Translations under genes and position numbers: made by a program | Shown: positions 39,301-54,300 of the stretch, piece by piece | Layout: each line of letters starts with the position of its first letter | Numbering within the stretch: position 1 is the first letter of the stretch | Assembly: GCA_965230215.1 (NCBI GenBank) | Contig: CBDDKN010000001.1 | Location: 2,108,001 to 2,172,000, forward strand | Length of the DNA stretch: 64,000 nucleotides | Direction: 5' to 3' | Source: RFSX01 sp965230215 | GTDB taxonomy: Bacteria > Bacteroidota > Bacteroidia > Chitinophagales > Saprospiraceae | The notes under the pieces: model-generated | The model's input: only the letters and a program-made list of their open reading frames with translations | What the model was told of the DNA's origin: nothing | Database searches by the model: none

Positions 39301-42300
39301 ACTTGCTGTACATAAATCAATATCGGTATTGACAATTAGATCAGAAGGACAGGTTATCACTGGATCTTCATTATCCTCTACGGTAACCAATTGTATACAA
39401 GTTGCGCTATTACCATTGGCATCTTCGACTGTGTAGGTTACAACTGTACTTCCTGCATTGAATATTGTTGGTGCATCATCAGTTAAACTATCTACTGAAC
39501 AGTTATCAGTTACAACTGGAATACCCAATATAATTCCACTTGCTGTACACAAGCCAAAATCTGTATTTGCAACAACATCTGTTGGACACGTAATCATTGG
39601 AACTTCTGAATCCTCTACTATTACTTGCTGAGTACATGTGCTGAAATTTCCTGAGGCATCTTCAACTATATAAGTTACCGTCGTATTTCCTTCGTTGAAT
39701 ACTATTGGTGCGTCATCACTGATACTAGCTATGCTACAATTATCACTAGTCACCAGATTACCTAAACTTATTGAACTTGCAGTACATTCACCAAGATCTG
39801 TATTAACTGTTAAATCAGCTGGACAGCTTATAACTGGGTCTTCAATATCTTCTACTGTTAATGTTTGTTCACATGTGTTTGAATTGCCATTTATATCTTC
39901 TACAGTAAATTCAATTAGATTTTCTCCTAATGAATATGGCTCAATAGCATTATTACTTACTGCCTGGATTCCGCAATTATCAGCTGTAACTGCTGACCCT
40001 AAGTTTACTCCGGAAGCAGTACATATACCAATATCTGTCTGAACAGTAATATCTGACGGACACATAATTGAAGGAACTTCATCATCAATCACCTCTATAC
40101 TGCTTGTACAAGAACTTGTATTTCCGCTATTGTCTTTAACTACAAATGTGACTTGAGTTAAACCAGTAGAAATAAATAAAGGAAGATTATTTGTTAAAGT
40201 ATCGATAAAGCAATTATCTGAGATTACAGGTTCTGGCAATGAAGTATTATTAATGCCGCAAATCCCAAGATCTGTTGATATCGTCTGATCAGCAGGACAA
40301 ATAATTGTTGGGCTTTCAACATCAGATATTGTCACATTTTGAATGCACGATTGAGAATTACCGTTTTCATCTGTTGCAACATATATCACATTGGTTACTC
40401 CTAAATAATATTCCTCTAATCCATTATTTGTTATGGATATGACGCCACAATTATCTGTCGCAATTACATTACCAAGTACCAGATTTGAAGCAAAACATTG
40501 ACCTGAATCTGTTATCTCTGCAACGTTAGGAGGGCAAGTGATGATAGGTAATTCATTATCAATCACTGATATCAATTGAGAACAAGAACTTATATTGCCA
40601 TTGTTATCTTCGACTACATAAACTATTGAAGTATTACCAACTGAATAGATAGATGGAGCATTATCTGTAATATTCATAACTCCACAGTTGTCACTTGTTA
40701 TTGGTGTACCCAATACAACACTACTCGCTGTACATAATCCTGAGTCTGTATTGACGACCACATCAGTTGGGCAAGTAATCAATGGCAGTTCAAGGTCGAC
40801 GACTGTTATCTCCTGGATACAAGAATCGGAATTACCCGATATATCAAAAACAGTATAACTGATTACTGTAGTTCCTAAGTTATAGAGTGAAGGAGCATTA
40901 TTAGATACACCACTAATTCCACAATTGTCGCTAGTAGTTGGAACTCCTATATTAATTCCACTTGCTGTACATAAGCCAGCATCTGTCTCAATAGAAATAT
41001 TTACTGGACAATTAATAATTGGAGCTTCATTATCCTCTACGGTAACCAATTGTGTACAAGTTGCGCTATTACCAGAAGTATCTTCAACAATGTAAGTAAC
41101 TGTAGTAATACCAATATTAAAGTTATCTGGAGCATTATTGCTTAGATTATCAATACCACAATTATCCGTTGCATTTGCCACACCTAAATCAACATTTGAT
41201 GATGAGCACATACCCGGATCTGTATCAACAGTTACATCTGTTGGACATGTGATAACTGGAGCCTCATTTTCGGTTATTTGAACTGTTTGAGTACATGTGG
41301 CTTCATTACTAGAATGGTCTACAGCGATATATTCGACTTCAATGGTTCCTACAGAATAAACAATAGGGGCATTATTCGAAATTGTTGAAATTCCACAATT
41401 ATCTGTGGCACTTGGTGTTCCTAACGACAAGCCCGATATTTCGCACGACCCATTTGCTATGGTTACACTTAAATCTTCTGGACATGTTATAACTGGATCT
41501 TCGTTGTCCTCTACGGTAATTAATTGGGAACAGGTGCTTGTGTTGCCACTTGCGTCCTCAACTGTATATGTCACTAGTGTATTTCCTATCGGGAATATTA
41601 TTGGGGCATTGTTTGAAGTTGATAATACACTACAATTATCACTAGTTGTTGGTGTACCCAAGGCAGCACTATTTGCAGTACATATTCCAGCATCTGTATT
41701 GACTACTATATCAACTGGACAAATTATCACTGGATCTTCATTATCCTCAACTGTTACTACTTGAGTACATATACTTGTATTGCCATTTACGTCTTCTACT
41801 GTATATGTCACTGTTGTGCTGCCCTCATTAAATACCACTGGTGCATCATCACTAATATTAGCTACACTACAATTATCGCTTGTTATTGGTGATCCTAGTG
41901 CAACTCCACTTGCTGTACATAATCCAGTATCTATACTAATTACTACATCTAATGGACATGTGATCACCGGGTTTTCATTATCCTCTACAGTTACTACTTG
42001 AGTACAAGAACTTGTATTGCCACTTGCATCTTCTGCTGTATAAGTCACTGTCGTATTATCCTCATTGAATATTACAGAGGAGTCATCGCTAATACTTGCC
42101 ACACTACAATTATCACTCGTTGCTGGTGTTCCTAATGCTACTCCACTTGCAGTACATAAGCCAGGATCTGTATTGACGACCACATCAGTTGGACATGTGA
42201 TCACTGGATCTTCGTTATCCTCTACTGTTACCAATTGACTGCAAGAACTTGTATTGCCACTTGAATCTTCGACGATATACGTAACTGTCGTGCTACCCTC

Positions 42301-45300
42301 ATTGAATACCGCTGGTGCATCATCATTAATACTTATAACACTACAATTATCACTTGTTATTGGTGCACCCAATACAACTCCACTTGCTGTACATAAGCCA
42401 GTATCTGTATCAACTACAACATCACCTGGACATGTGATAACTGGATCTTCGTTATCCTCTACAGTTACCAGTTGAGTACATGTGCTTGTATTGCCACTTG
42501 AATCTTCGACAGTATAAGTCACTGTCGTATTTCCTTCATTGAATTCCACAGGCGCATCATTACTTACTGTCGCTACACTGCAATTATCATTTGTCGTTGG
42601 TGTGCCCAATGCAACACCACTTGCTGTACACAAGCCAGCATCCATACTAACTACTACATCACCTGGACATGTGATCACTGGATCTTCATTATCCTCAACA
42701 GTAACTAACTGAGTACATGTGCTTGTATTGCCGCTTGCATCTTCTATAGTATAGGTCACTGTTGTATTTCCTTCATTGAAGATTGAAGGAGCATCATCAC
42801 TAATAGTCACTCCACTACAGTTATCACTTGTAGTTGGCGCACCCAATGCTACTCCACTTGCTGTACATAAGTCAGCATCCGTACTAACAACCACATCACC
42901 TGGACATATGATCACCGGATCTTCGTTATCCTCAACTGTTACTACTTGAGTACATGTGCTAGTATTTCCTGATGCATCTTCCACTGTATATGTCACTGTC
43001 GTATTTCCTTCATTGAAAACCGCTGGAGCGTCATCACTAATATTTACTATGCTACAATTATCACTTGCCGTTGGTGTACCCAATGCAACACCACTTGCAA
43101 TACATAATCCTGAATCTGTATTTACTACCACTTCTGATGGACATGTGATAATTGGATTCTCATTATCCTCTACTGTTACTAGCTGAGTACATGAACTAGT
43201 ATTGCCACTTGCATCTTCTACTATGTAAGTAACTGTTGTATTTCCTTCATTGAATACCACAGACGCATCATTACTTACTGTCGAAACACTACAATTATCA
43301 CTTGTTGTTGGTGTACCTAATGCAACGCCGCTTGCTGTACACAAGCTTGGATCTGTATCAACAACCACATCTGTTGGACATGTGATCACTGGATCTTCAT
43401 TATCCTCTACTGTTACTAACTGAGTACAAGAACTTGTATTGCCACTTGCGTCTTCAACTGTATATGTCACTATCGTACCTCCTTCATTGAAAACCGTTGG
43501 TGCGTCATCACTAATAGTTACTACACTACAATTATCACTTGTAGTTGGCGTACCCAATGCAACACCACTGGCTGTACACAAGCCTGCATCCGTTCCAACT
43601 ACTACATCAACTGGACATGTGATCATCGGATCCTCATTATCCTCAACTGTTACTACTTGAGTACATGTGCTAGTATTGCCACTGGCATCTTCTACTGTAT
43701 ATGTTACAGTTGTATTTCCTTCATTGAATACCGATAGTGCATCATCACTGATATTTACTATACTACAATTATCACTTGTCACTGGAGCACCCAAGGCAAC
43801 ACCACTTGCTGTACACAATCCTGTATCTGTATCAACCACTACATCAACTGGACATGTGATCACCGGATCTTCATTATCAACAACTGTTACTAATTGAGTA
43901 CAAGTGCTCGTATTGCCACCTACATCCTCTACTGTATATGTCACTGTTGTATTTCCTTCATTAAATACCGATGGTGCATCATCACTGTTACTTGCTACAC
44001 TACAATTATCACTTGTCGTTGGGCTACCCAATGCAACTCCACTTGTTGTACACAATCCTAAATCTGTATCAACAACCACATCTGTTGGACATGTGATCAC
44101 CGGATCTTCATTATCCTCAACAGTCACCAACTGCATGCAAGTACTTGTATTTCCACTTGCATCTTCTACCGTATATGTCACTGTTGTATTTCCTTCATTA
44201 AATACAATTGGTGCATCATCACTTATAGTCGCTACACTACAATTGTCACTTGTCGTTGGTGTGCCCAATGCAACGCCACTTGCTGTACACAAGCCTAAAT
44301 CTGTATCAACAACCACATCTGTTGGACATGTAATCACCGGATCTTCATTATCCTCAACAGTCACCAACTGCATGCAAGTACTTGTATTTCCACTTGCATC
44401 TTCTACTATGTATGTCACTGTCGTATTTCCTTCATTGAATACTACCGGAGCATCATCACTGACAGTCGCTACACTACAATTATCACTTGTTGTTGGCGTA
44501 CCCAATGCAACACCGCTTGCTGTACACAAGCCTGCATCCGTTCCAACTACCACATCAGTTGGACATGTAACCACTGGATCTTCATTATCTTCTACAGTCA
44601 CTAGCTGAGTACAGGAACTTGTATTACCACTTGCATCTTCGACTGTATAAGTCACTATCGTGCTACCCTCATTGAATACCGCTGGAGTGTCATCACTAAT
44701 AGTCGCTACACTACAATTATCACTTGTTGTCGATGTACCCAATACAACGCCACTTGCTGTACACAATCCTACATCCGTACTAACTACTACATCAGATGGG
44801 CATGTGATCACTGGATCTTCAATATCCTCTATTGTTACTAGCTGAGTACATGTGCTTGTATTTCCACTTGCGTCTTCAACTGTGTATACAACTGTTGTAC
44901 TTCCTAAACTAAATATTGATGGTGCATCATCACTAATAGTCGCTACACTACAATTATCACTCGTTGTTGGCGTACCTAATGCAACAGCGCTGGCTGTACA
45001 TAATCCTGAATCTGTATCAACTACTACATCATCTGGACATGTAATCACTGGATCTTCGTTATCCTCAACTGTTACTAACTGAGTACATGTGCTTGTATTT
45101 CCACTTGCATCTTCGACAGTAAATGTAACTGTTGTATTTCCTTCATTGAAGATTGCAGGAGCATCATCACTAATAGTCACTCCACTACAGTTATCACTTG
45201 TTGTTGGTGTACCCAATGCAACTCCACTTGCTGTACATAAGCCAGCATCTGTATCAACCACTACATCAACTGGACATGTGATCACCGGATCTTCATTATC

Positions 45301-48300
45301 CTCAACAGTTACCAACTGAGTACAAGTACTTGTATTTCCACTTGCATCTTCGACCGTGTAAGCAACTGTTGTATTTCCTTCATTGAATGTAGTTGGTGCA
45401 TCATCACTGACACTTATTACACTACAATTATCACTTGTCGTTGGTGTACCCAATGCAACTCCACTTGCTGTACATAAGCCTGAATCTGTATTTACAACCA
45501 CATCAGATGGACATGTGATTACTGGATCTTCGTTATCCTCTACTGTTACCAATTGACTGCAAGAACTTGTATTACCACTTGCATCTTCAACCGTGTAAGT
45601 AACTGTTGTATTTCCTTCATTGAATACCGCTGGTACATCATCAATGATATTTGCTATGCTACAATTATCACTTGCTGTTGGTGTGCCCAATGCAACGCCA
45701 CTTGCTGTACACAAGCCAGTATCTGTATCAACTACCACATCTGATGGACATGTGATCACTGGATCTTCATTATCCTCTACTGTTACTAACTGAGTACATG
45801 TGTTTGTATTGCCACTTGCGTCTTCAACTGTGTATACAACTGTTGTACTTCCTAAACTAAAGATCGATGGTGCATCATTACTAATAGTCACTCCACTACA
45901 ATTGTCACTTGTTGTTGGTGTACCCAATGCAACGTTGCTTGCTGTACACATTCCTGAATCTGTATTGACTACTACATCACCTGGACATGTGATCACTGGA
46001 TCTTCATTATCCTCTACTGTTACCAACTGAGTACAAGAACTTGTATTGCCACTTGCGTCTTCAACCGTGTAAATAACAGTTGTATTTCCTTCATTGAATA
46101 CCACAGGAGCATCATTACTTACTGTCGCGACACTACAATTGTCACTTGTCGTTGGTGTACCCAATGCAACGCTGCTTGCTGTACACAATCCTGAATCTGT
46201 ATCAACTACAAGATCACCTGGACATGTGATCATTGGATCTTCATTATCAACAACTGTAACTAACTGAGTACATGTACTTGTATTACCACTTGCATCTTCA
46301 ACTGTATATGTCACTGTCGTACCTCCTTCGTTGAAAACCGCTGATGCATCATCACTTAGGTTTGCTACACCACAATTATCACTTGTTGTTGGTGTACCCA
46401 ATGCAACGCCGCTTGCAGTACACAATCCTGAATCAGTACTAACTACTACATCAACTGGACATATGATCACCGGATCTTCATTATCCTCTACTGTTACTAA
46501 CTGAGTACATGTGCTCGTATTGCCACTTGCGTCCTCTACTGTATATGTCACAATCGTATTTCCTTCATTGAAAACCGCTGGAGCGTCATCACTAATATTT
46601 ACTACACTACAATTATCATTTGTCGTTGGTGTACCCAATGCAACGCCACTTGCTGTACACATTCCTGAATCTGTATTGACTACTACATCAACTGGACATG
46701 TGATCATTGGATCTTCGTTGTCTTCAACTGTTACCAACTGTGTACAAGAACTTGTATTGCCACTTGCATCTTCGACTGTATATGTCACTGTCGTATTTCC
46801 TTCATTAAATACCGATGGAGCATCATCACTGATACTTGCTACTGCACAATTATCACTTGTCGTTGGCGTACCCAATGTAACGCTGCTTGCTGTACACAAT
46901 CCTGAATCTGTATCAACTACAAAATCACCAGGACATGTGATCATTGGATCTTCATTATCCTCTACTGTTACTAACTGAGTACAAGAACTTGTATTGCCAC
47001 TTGCATCCTCTACCGTGTAGGTCACTGTTGTATTTCCTGAACTAAAGATTGATGGTGCATCATCACTAATAGTCACTCCACTACAGTTATCACTTGTTGT
47101 TGGCGTACCCAATGCAACTCCACTTGCTGTACACAAGCCTGAATCTGTATCAGCAACCACATCACCTGGACATGTGATCACTGGATCTTCATTATCCTCT
47201 ACTGTCACTATCTGAGTACAAGAACTTGTATTGCCGCTTGAATCTTCAACCGTGTAGGTCACAGTTGTTATTCCTTCATTGAATACTAATGGTGCATCAT
47301 CACTAATACTTGATATACTACAATTGTCACTTGTAGTTGGCGTACCCAACGCAACTCCACTTGCAGTACACAATCCTGTATCTGTATCAACTACCACATC
47401 AGCTGGACATGTGATCACTGGATCTTCGTTATCCTCTACTGTTACTAATTGACTGCAAGAACTTGTATTTCCACTTGCATCTTCAGCTATGTAAGTAACT
47501 GTTGTGTTGCCTTCATTAAATACTGATGGTGCATCATCACTGACACTTGCTACACTACAATTATCACTTGTCGTTGGTGTACCCAATGCAACTCCACTTG
47601 CAGTACATAAGCCAGTATCTGTATCAACTACAACGTCAGATGGACATGTGATCACTGGATCTTCATTATCATTTACTGTTACTAACTGAGTACATGTGCT
47701 TACATTACCACTTGCATCTTCAACTATGTATGTCACTGTCGTATTTCCTTCATTGAATACTACCGGAGCATCATCACTGACACTTGCTACACTACAATTA
47801 TCACTTGTTGTTGGTGTTCCTAATGCAACTCCACTTGCAGTACACAATCCTAAATCTGTATCAATTACAACATCACCTGGACATGTGATCAACGGATCTT
47901 CGTTATCCTCGACAGTTACCAGTTGAGTACATGTGCTTGTATTACCACTTGCATCTTCGACTATGTATGTCACTGTCGTATTTCCTTCATTGAATACAGA
48001 TAGAGCGTCATCACTAATACTTGCTATACTACAATTATCACTCGTTGTTGGCGTACCTAGTGCAACGCCGCTTGCTGTACATAATCCTGAATCTGTATCA
48101 ACTACAATATCCGAAGGACATGTGATCATTGGATCTTCATTATCCTCAACTGTTACTACTTGAGTACATATGCTAGTATTTCCACTTGCATCTTCTACAG
48201 TGTAGGTCACTGTCGTGTTTCCTAAACTAAAGATGGATGGTGCGTCATCACTGATATTTGCAACACTACAATTATCACTTGTAGTTGGTGTTCCCAATGC

Positions 48301-51300
48301 AACACCACTTGCTGTACATAAGCCAGTATCTGTATCAATTACAACATCACCTGGACATGCTATAACTGAATCTTCATTATCCTCAACTGTTACTAATTGA
48401 GTACATGTGCTCGTATTGCCTGATGCATCTTCGACAGTGTAGACCACTGTTGTATTTCCTAAACTAAAGATGGATGGTGCATCATCACTAATAGTCACTC
48501 CACTACAGTTATCACTTGTTGTTGGCGTACCCAATGCAACTCCACTTGCTGTACACAAGCCTGAATCTGTATCAACAACCACATCACCTGGACATGTGAC
48601 TACTGGATCTTCGTTATCCTCAACTGTTACTAGCTGAGTACAAGAACTTGTATTTCCACTTGCATCTTCGACCGTGTAAGCAACTGTTATGTTGCCTTCA
48701 TTGAATGTAGTTGGTGCATCATCACTGACACTTATTACACTACAATTATCACTTGTCGTTGGTGTACCCAATGCAACTCCACTTGCTGTACATAAGCCTG
48801 TATCTGTATTTACAACCACATCAGTTGGACATGTGATCATTGGATCTTCAGTATCCTCTACTGTCACTAACTGAGTACAAGAACTTGTATTGCCACTTGA
48901 ATCTTCTACTGTATATGTCACAGTTGTATTTCCTATACTAAAAGTTGATGGAGAATCATCACTGATACTTGATATACTACAATTATCACTTGTCGTTGGT
49001 GTACCCAATGCAACACCACTTGTTGTACACAAGCCAGTATCTGTATCAACTACTACATCAACTGGACATGTGATCATTGGATCTTCAGTATCCTCTACTG
49101 TTACTAACTGAGTACATGTGCTTGTATTGCCACTTGCATCTTCAACAGTATATGTCACTGTCGTATTTCCTTCATTGAATGTAGTTGGTGCATCATCATT
49201 GATACTTGCAACACTACAATTATCACTTGTAGTTGGTGTTCCCAATGCAACTCCACTTGCAGTACATAAGCCTGTATCTGTATCAACTACCACATCAATT
49301 GAACATGTGATCACTGGACCTTCATTATCCTCAACTGTTACAAGCTGAGCACATGTGCTTGTATTTCCTGATGCATCCTCTACCGTATAGGTCACAATTG
49401 TATTTCCTAAACTATAGATGGGTGGTGCATCATCACTGATATTTGCAACATTACAATTATCACTTGTTGTTGGCGTACCCAATGCAACGCCGCTTGCTGT
49501 ACACAAGCCTGCATCCGTTCCAACTACCACATCAGATGGGCATGTGATCACTGGATCTTCATTATCCTCAACTGTCACTAGCTGAGTACATGTGCTTGTA
49601 TTGCCACTAGCATCCTCTACTGTGTAAGTCACAGTTGCGTTTCCTTCATTGAATAACACTGGTGCATCATCACTGATATTAACAACACTACAATTATCAC
49701 TTGTCGTTGGCGTACCTAATGCTACAGCACTTGCTGTACACAATCCTGAATCTGTATTGACTACTACATCAACTGGACATGTGATCAATGGATCTTCGTT
49801 ATCCTCAACTGTTACTAACTGAGTACAAGTACTTGTATTTCCACTTGCATCTTCTACTGTATAAGTCACTATCGTGCTACCTTCATTGAATATCGCTGGA
49901 GCGTCATCACTAATATTTGCCACACTACAATTATCACTTGTCACTGGCGTACCCAATGCAACTCCACTTGCAGTACATAAGCCAGTATCTGTATCAACTA
50001 CTATATCAGAAGGACATGTGATCATTGGATCTTCAGTATCCTCAACTGTCACTAGCTGAGTACAAGAACTTGTATTACCACTTGCATCCTCTACTGTATA
50101 AGTCACTGTTGTATTTCCTTCATTGAATACAACTGGTGCATCATCACTGATACTTGCAACACTACAGTTATCACTTGTCGTTGGTGCTCCCAATGCAACG
50201 CTGCTTGCTGTACATAAGCCTGGATCTGTATCAACTACAACATCACCTGGACATGTGATTACTGGATCTTCGTTATCCTCGACAGTCACTAGCTGAGTAC
50301 AAGAACTTGTATTACCACTTGCATCCTCTACTGTATAAGTCACTGTCGTATTTCCTTCATTGAATACCACAGGCGCATCATTACTTACTGTCGCTACACT
50401 ACAATTATCACTTGGTGTTGGTGTACCCAATGCAACGCCACTTGCAGTACATAAGCCAGTATCTGTATCAACTACAACATCACCTGGACATGTGATAACT
50501 GGATCTTCATTATCCTCTACTGTCACTAACTGAATACATGTGCTTGTATTGCCACTTGCATCTTCGACAGTATAAGTCACTGTTGTATTTCCTTCATTGA
50601 ATACAACTGGTGCATCATCACTAATAGTCGTTACACTACAATTGTCACTTGTCGTTGGTGTACCCAATGCAACGCCACTTGCTGTACACATTCCTGAGTC
50701 TGTATTGACTACTACATCACCTGGACATGTGATTACTGGATCTTCGTTATCCTCGACAGTCACTAGCTGAGTGCAAGAACTTGTATTACCACTTGCATCC
50801 TCTACTGTATAAGTCACTGTTGTATTTCCTTCATTGAATACAACTGGTGCATCATCACTGATACTTGCAACACTACAATTATCACTTGTCGTTGGTGTAC
50901 CCAATGCAACTCCACTGGCTGTACATAAGCCAGTATCTGTATTGACGACCACATCAGTTGGACAAGTTATCACTGGATCTATACCATCTTCTACAGTCAC
51001 TACTTGAGTACAAGAACTTGTATTACCACTTGCATCTTCTACTATGTAAGTAACTGTTGTATTGCCTTCATTGAAGATTGCAGGAGCATCATCATTGATA
51101 CTTGCAACACTACAATTATCATTTGTCGTTGGTGTACCCAATGCAACGCCGCTTGCTGTACACAAGCCTGTATCTGTATCAACTACAACATCACCTGGAC
51201 ATGTGATCAATGGATCTTCATTATCATCTACTGTTACCAACTGAGTACATGTGCTTGTATTGCCACTTGCATCCTCTGCTGTGTATGTCACTGTTGTATT

Positions 51301-54300
51301 TCCTAAACCAAAGATGGCTGGAGCGTCATCATTTATACTTGCTACACTACAATTATCACTTGTCGTTGGTGTTCCCAATGCAACGCCGCTTGCTGTACAT
51401 AAGCCAGTATCTGTATCAACTACTACATCACCTGGACATGTGATTACTGGGTCTTCATTATCATCTACTGTTACCAACTGAGTACATGTGCTTGTATTGC
51501 CACTTGCATCTTCGACAGTATAAGTCACAGTTGTACTTCCTTCATTGAAAACCGCTGGTGCATCATCACTAATAGTCACTGCACTACAGTTATCACTTGT
51601 CGTTGGTGTTCCCAATGCAACACCACTTGCTGTACATAATCCAGCATCTGTATCAACTACTACATCCGAAGGACATGTGATCACTGGATCTTCATTATCC
51701 TCCACTGTTACTAGCTGAGTACAAGAACTTGTATTGCCACTAGCATCCTCTACTGTGTAAGTCACAGTTGTATTTCCTTCATTGAATGTAGTTGGTGCAT
51801 CATCACTGATACTTGCTATACTACAATTATCACTTGTCGTTGGTGTGCTCAATGCAACACCACTTGTTGTACACAAGCCAGCATCCGTACTAACTACTAC
51901 ATCAACTGGACATATGATCACAGGATCTTCATTATCCTCTACTGTTACTAGCTGAGTACATGTACTTGTATTGCCACTTGCATCTTCGACTATGTAGGTC
52001 ACTGTTGTACTACCTTCATTGAATATTGCTGGAGCATCATCACTGATACTTACTACACTACAATTATCACTTGTCGTTGGTGTACCCAATGTAACTCCGC
52101 TTGCTGTACACAAGCCTGTATCTGTATCAACTACTACATCACCAGGACATGTGATCACTGGATCTTCATTATCCTCAACTGTCACCAATTGAGTACAAGA
52201 ACTTGTATTGCCACTTGCATCTTCAACTGTATAAGTAACTGTTGTATTTCCTTCATTGAATACAACTGGTGTATCATCACTTATAGTCGCTACACTACAA
52301 TTATCACTTGTCGTTGGTGTACCCAATGCAACGCCACTTGCTGTACACAAGCCAGCATCTGTATCAACTACCACATCTGATGGACATGTGATTACTGGAT
52401 CTTCATTATCCTCTACTGTTACTAACTGAGTACATGTGCTTGTATTGCCACTTGCGTCTTCAACTGTGTATACAACTGTTGTACTTCCTAAACTAAAGAT
52501 TGATGGTGCATCATCACTAATAGTCGCTACACTACAGTTATCACTTGTTGTTGGCGTACCCAATGCAACTCCACTTGCTGTACACAAGCCTGAATCTGTA
52601 TCAACAACCACATCTGTTGGACATGTGATCAATGGATCTTCATTATCCTCTACTGTTACTAGCTGAGTACATGTACTTGTATTTCCTGATGCATCTTCGA
52701 CAGTGTAGGTCACAGTTGTAATTCCTTCATTGAATACCACTGGTCCATCATCACTTACTGTCGCTACACTACAATTATCACTTGTCGTTGGCGTACCCAA
52801 TTTAACAGCGCTGGCTGTACATAATCCTGAATCTGTATCAACTACTACATCACCTGGACATGTAATCACTGGATCTTCGTTATCCTCAACTGTCACTAAC
52901 TGTGTACATGTACTTGTATTGCCACTTGCATCTTCGACTGTATAAGTCACAGTAGTATTTCCTAAACTAAAGATGGCTGGTGCATCATCACTTACACTTA
53001 CAACATTACAATTATCACTTGTCACTGGCGTACCCAATGCAACTCCACTTGCTGTACACAATCCAGCATCCGTACTAACTACCACATCAGATGAACATGT
53101 GATCACTGGATCTTCGTTATCCTCAACTGTCACTAACTGAGTACAAGTGCCTGTATTGCCACTTGCATCCTCTACTGTGTAAGTTACTATTGTATTTCCT
53201 TCATTGAATACCGCTGGTGCATCATCACTGATACTTGCTACACTACAATTATCACTTGTCGTTGGCGTACCCAATGCAACACTACTCGCTGTACATAAGC
53301 CAGCATCCGTACTAACTACTACATCAACTGGACATATGATCACTGGATCTTCGTTATCCTCAACTGTTACTAGCTGAGTACAAGAACTAGTATTGCCACT
53401 TGCATCCTCAACTGTATATGTTACAGTTGTGCTTCCTTCATTGAATACCGCTGGAACATCATCACTGATATTATCAACACTACAATTATCACTTGTCATT
53501 GGTGTGCCCAATGCAACACCGCTTGCTGTACACAATCCTGAATCTGTATCAACAGCCACATCACCTGGACATGTGATTACCGGATCTTCATTATCCTCTA
53601 CTGTCACTAACTGAGTACAAGAACTTGTATTACCACTTGCATCTTCTACTATGTATGTCACTGTCGTATTTCCTAAACTAAAGATGGCTGGTGCATCATC
53701 ACTGATACTTGCTACACTACAATTATCACTTGTCGTTGGCGTACCCAATGCAATACCGCTTGCTGTACATAAGCCAGTATCTGTATCAACTACTACATCA
53801 CCTGGACATGTGATCACTGGATCTATGCCATCTTCTACAGTCACTACTTGAGTACAAGAACTTATATTACCACTTGCATCTTCAACTGTATATGTCACAA
53901 TCGTATTTCCTAAACTAAAATTGGTCGAAGCGTCATCACTAACATTAGCAATACTACAATTATCACTTGTCGTTGGTGTTCCCAATGCAACGCCGCTTGC
54001 TGTACACAATCCTGTATCTGTATCAACTACTATATCAGAAGGACATGTGATCATTGGATCTTCAGTATCCTCAACTGTCACTAGCTGAGTACAAGAACTT
54101 GTATTACCACTTGCATCTTCGACCGTATATGTTACTGTTGTATTTCCCTCATTGAAAACCGCTGGTGCATCATCACCAATATTTACTATGCTACAATTAT
54201 CACTTGTCGTTGGTGTACCCAATGTAACGCTGCTTGCTGTACACAAGCCAGCATCCGTACTAACTACTACATCTGTTGGACATGTAATAACTGGATCTTC

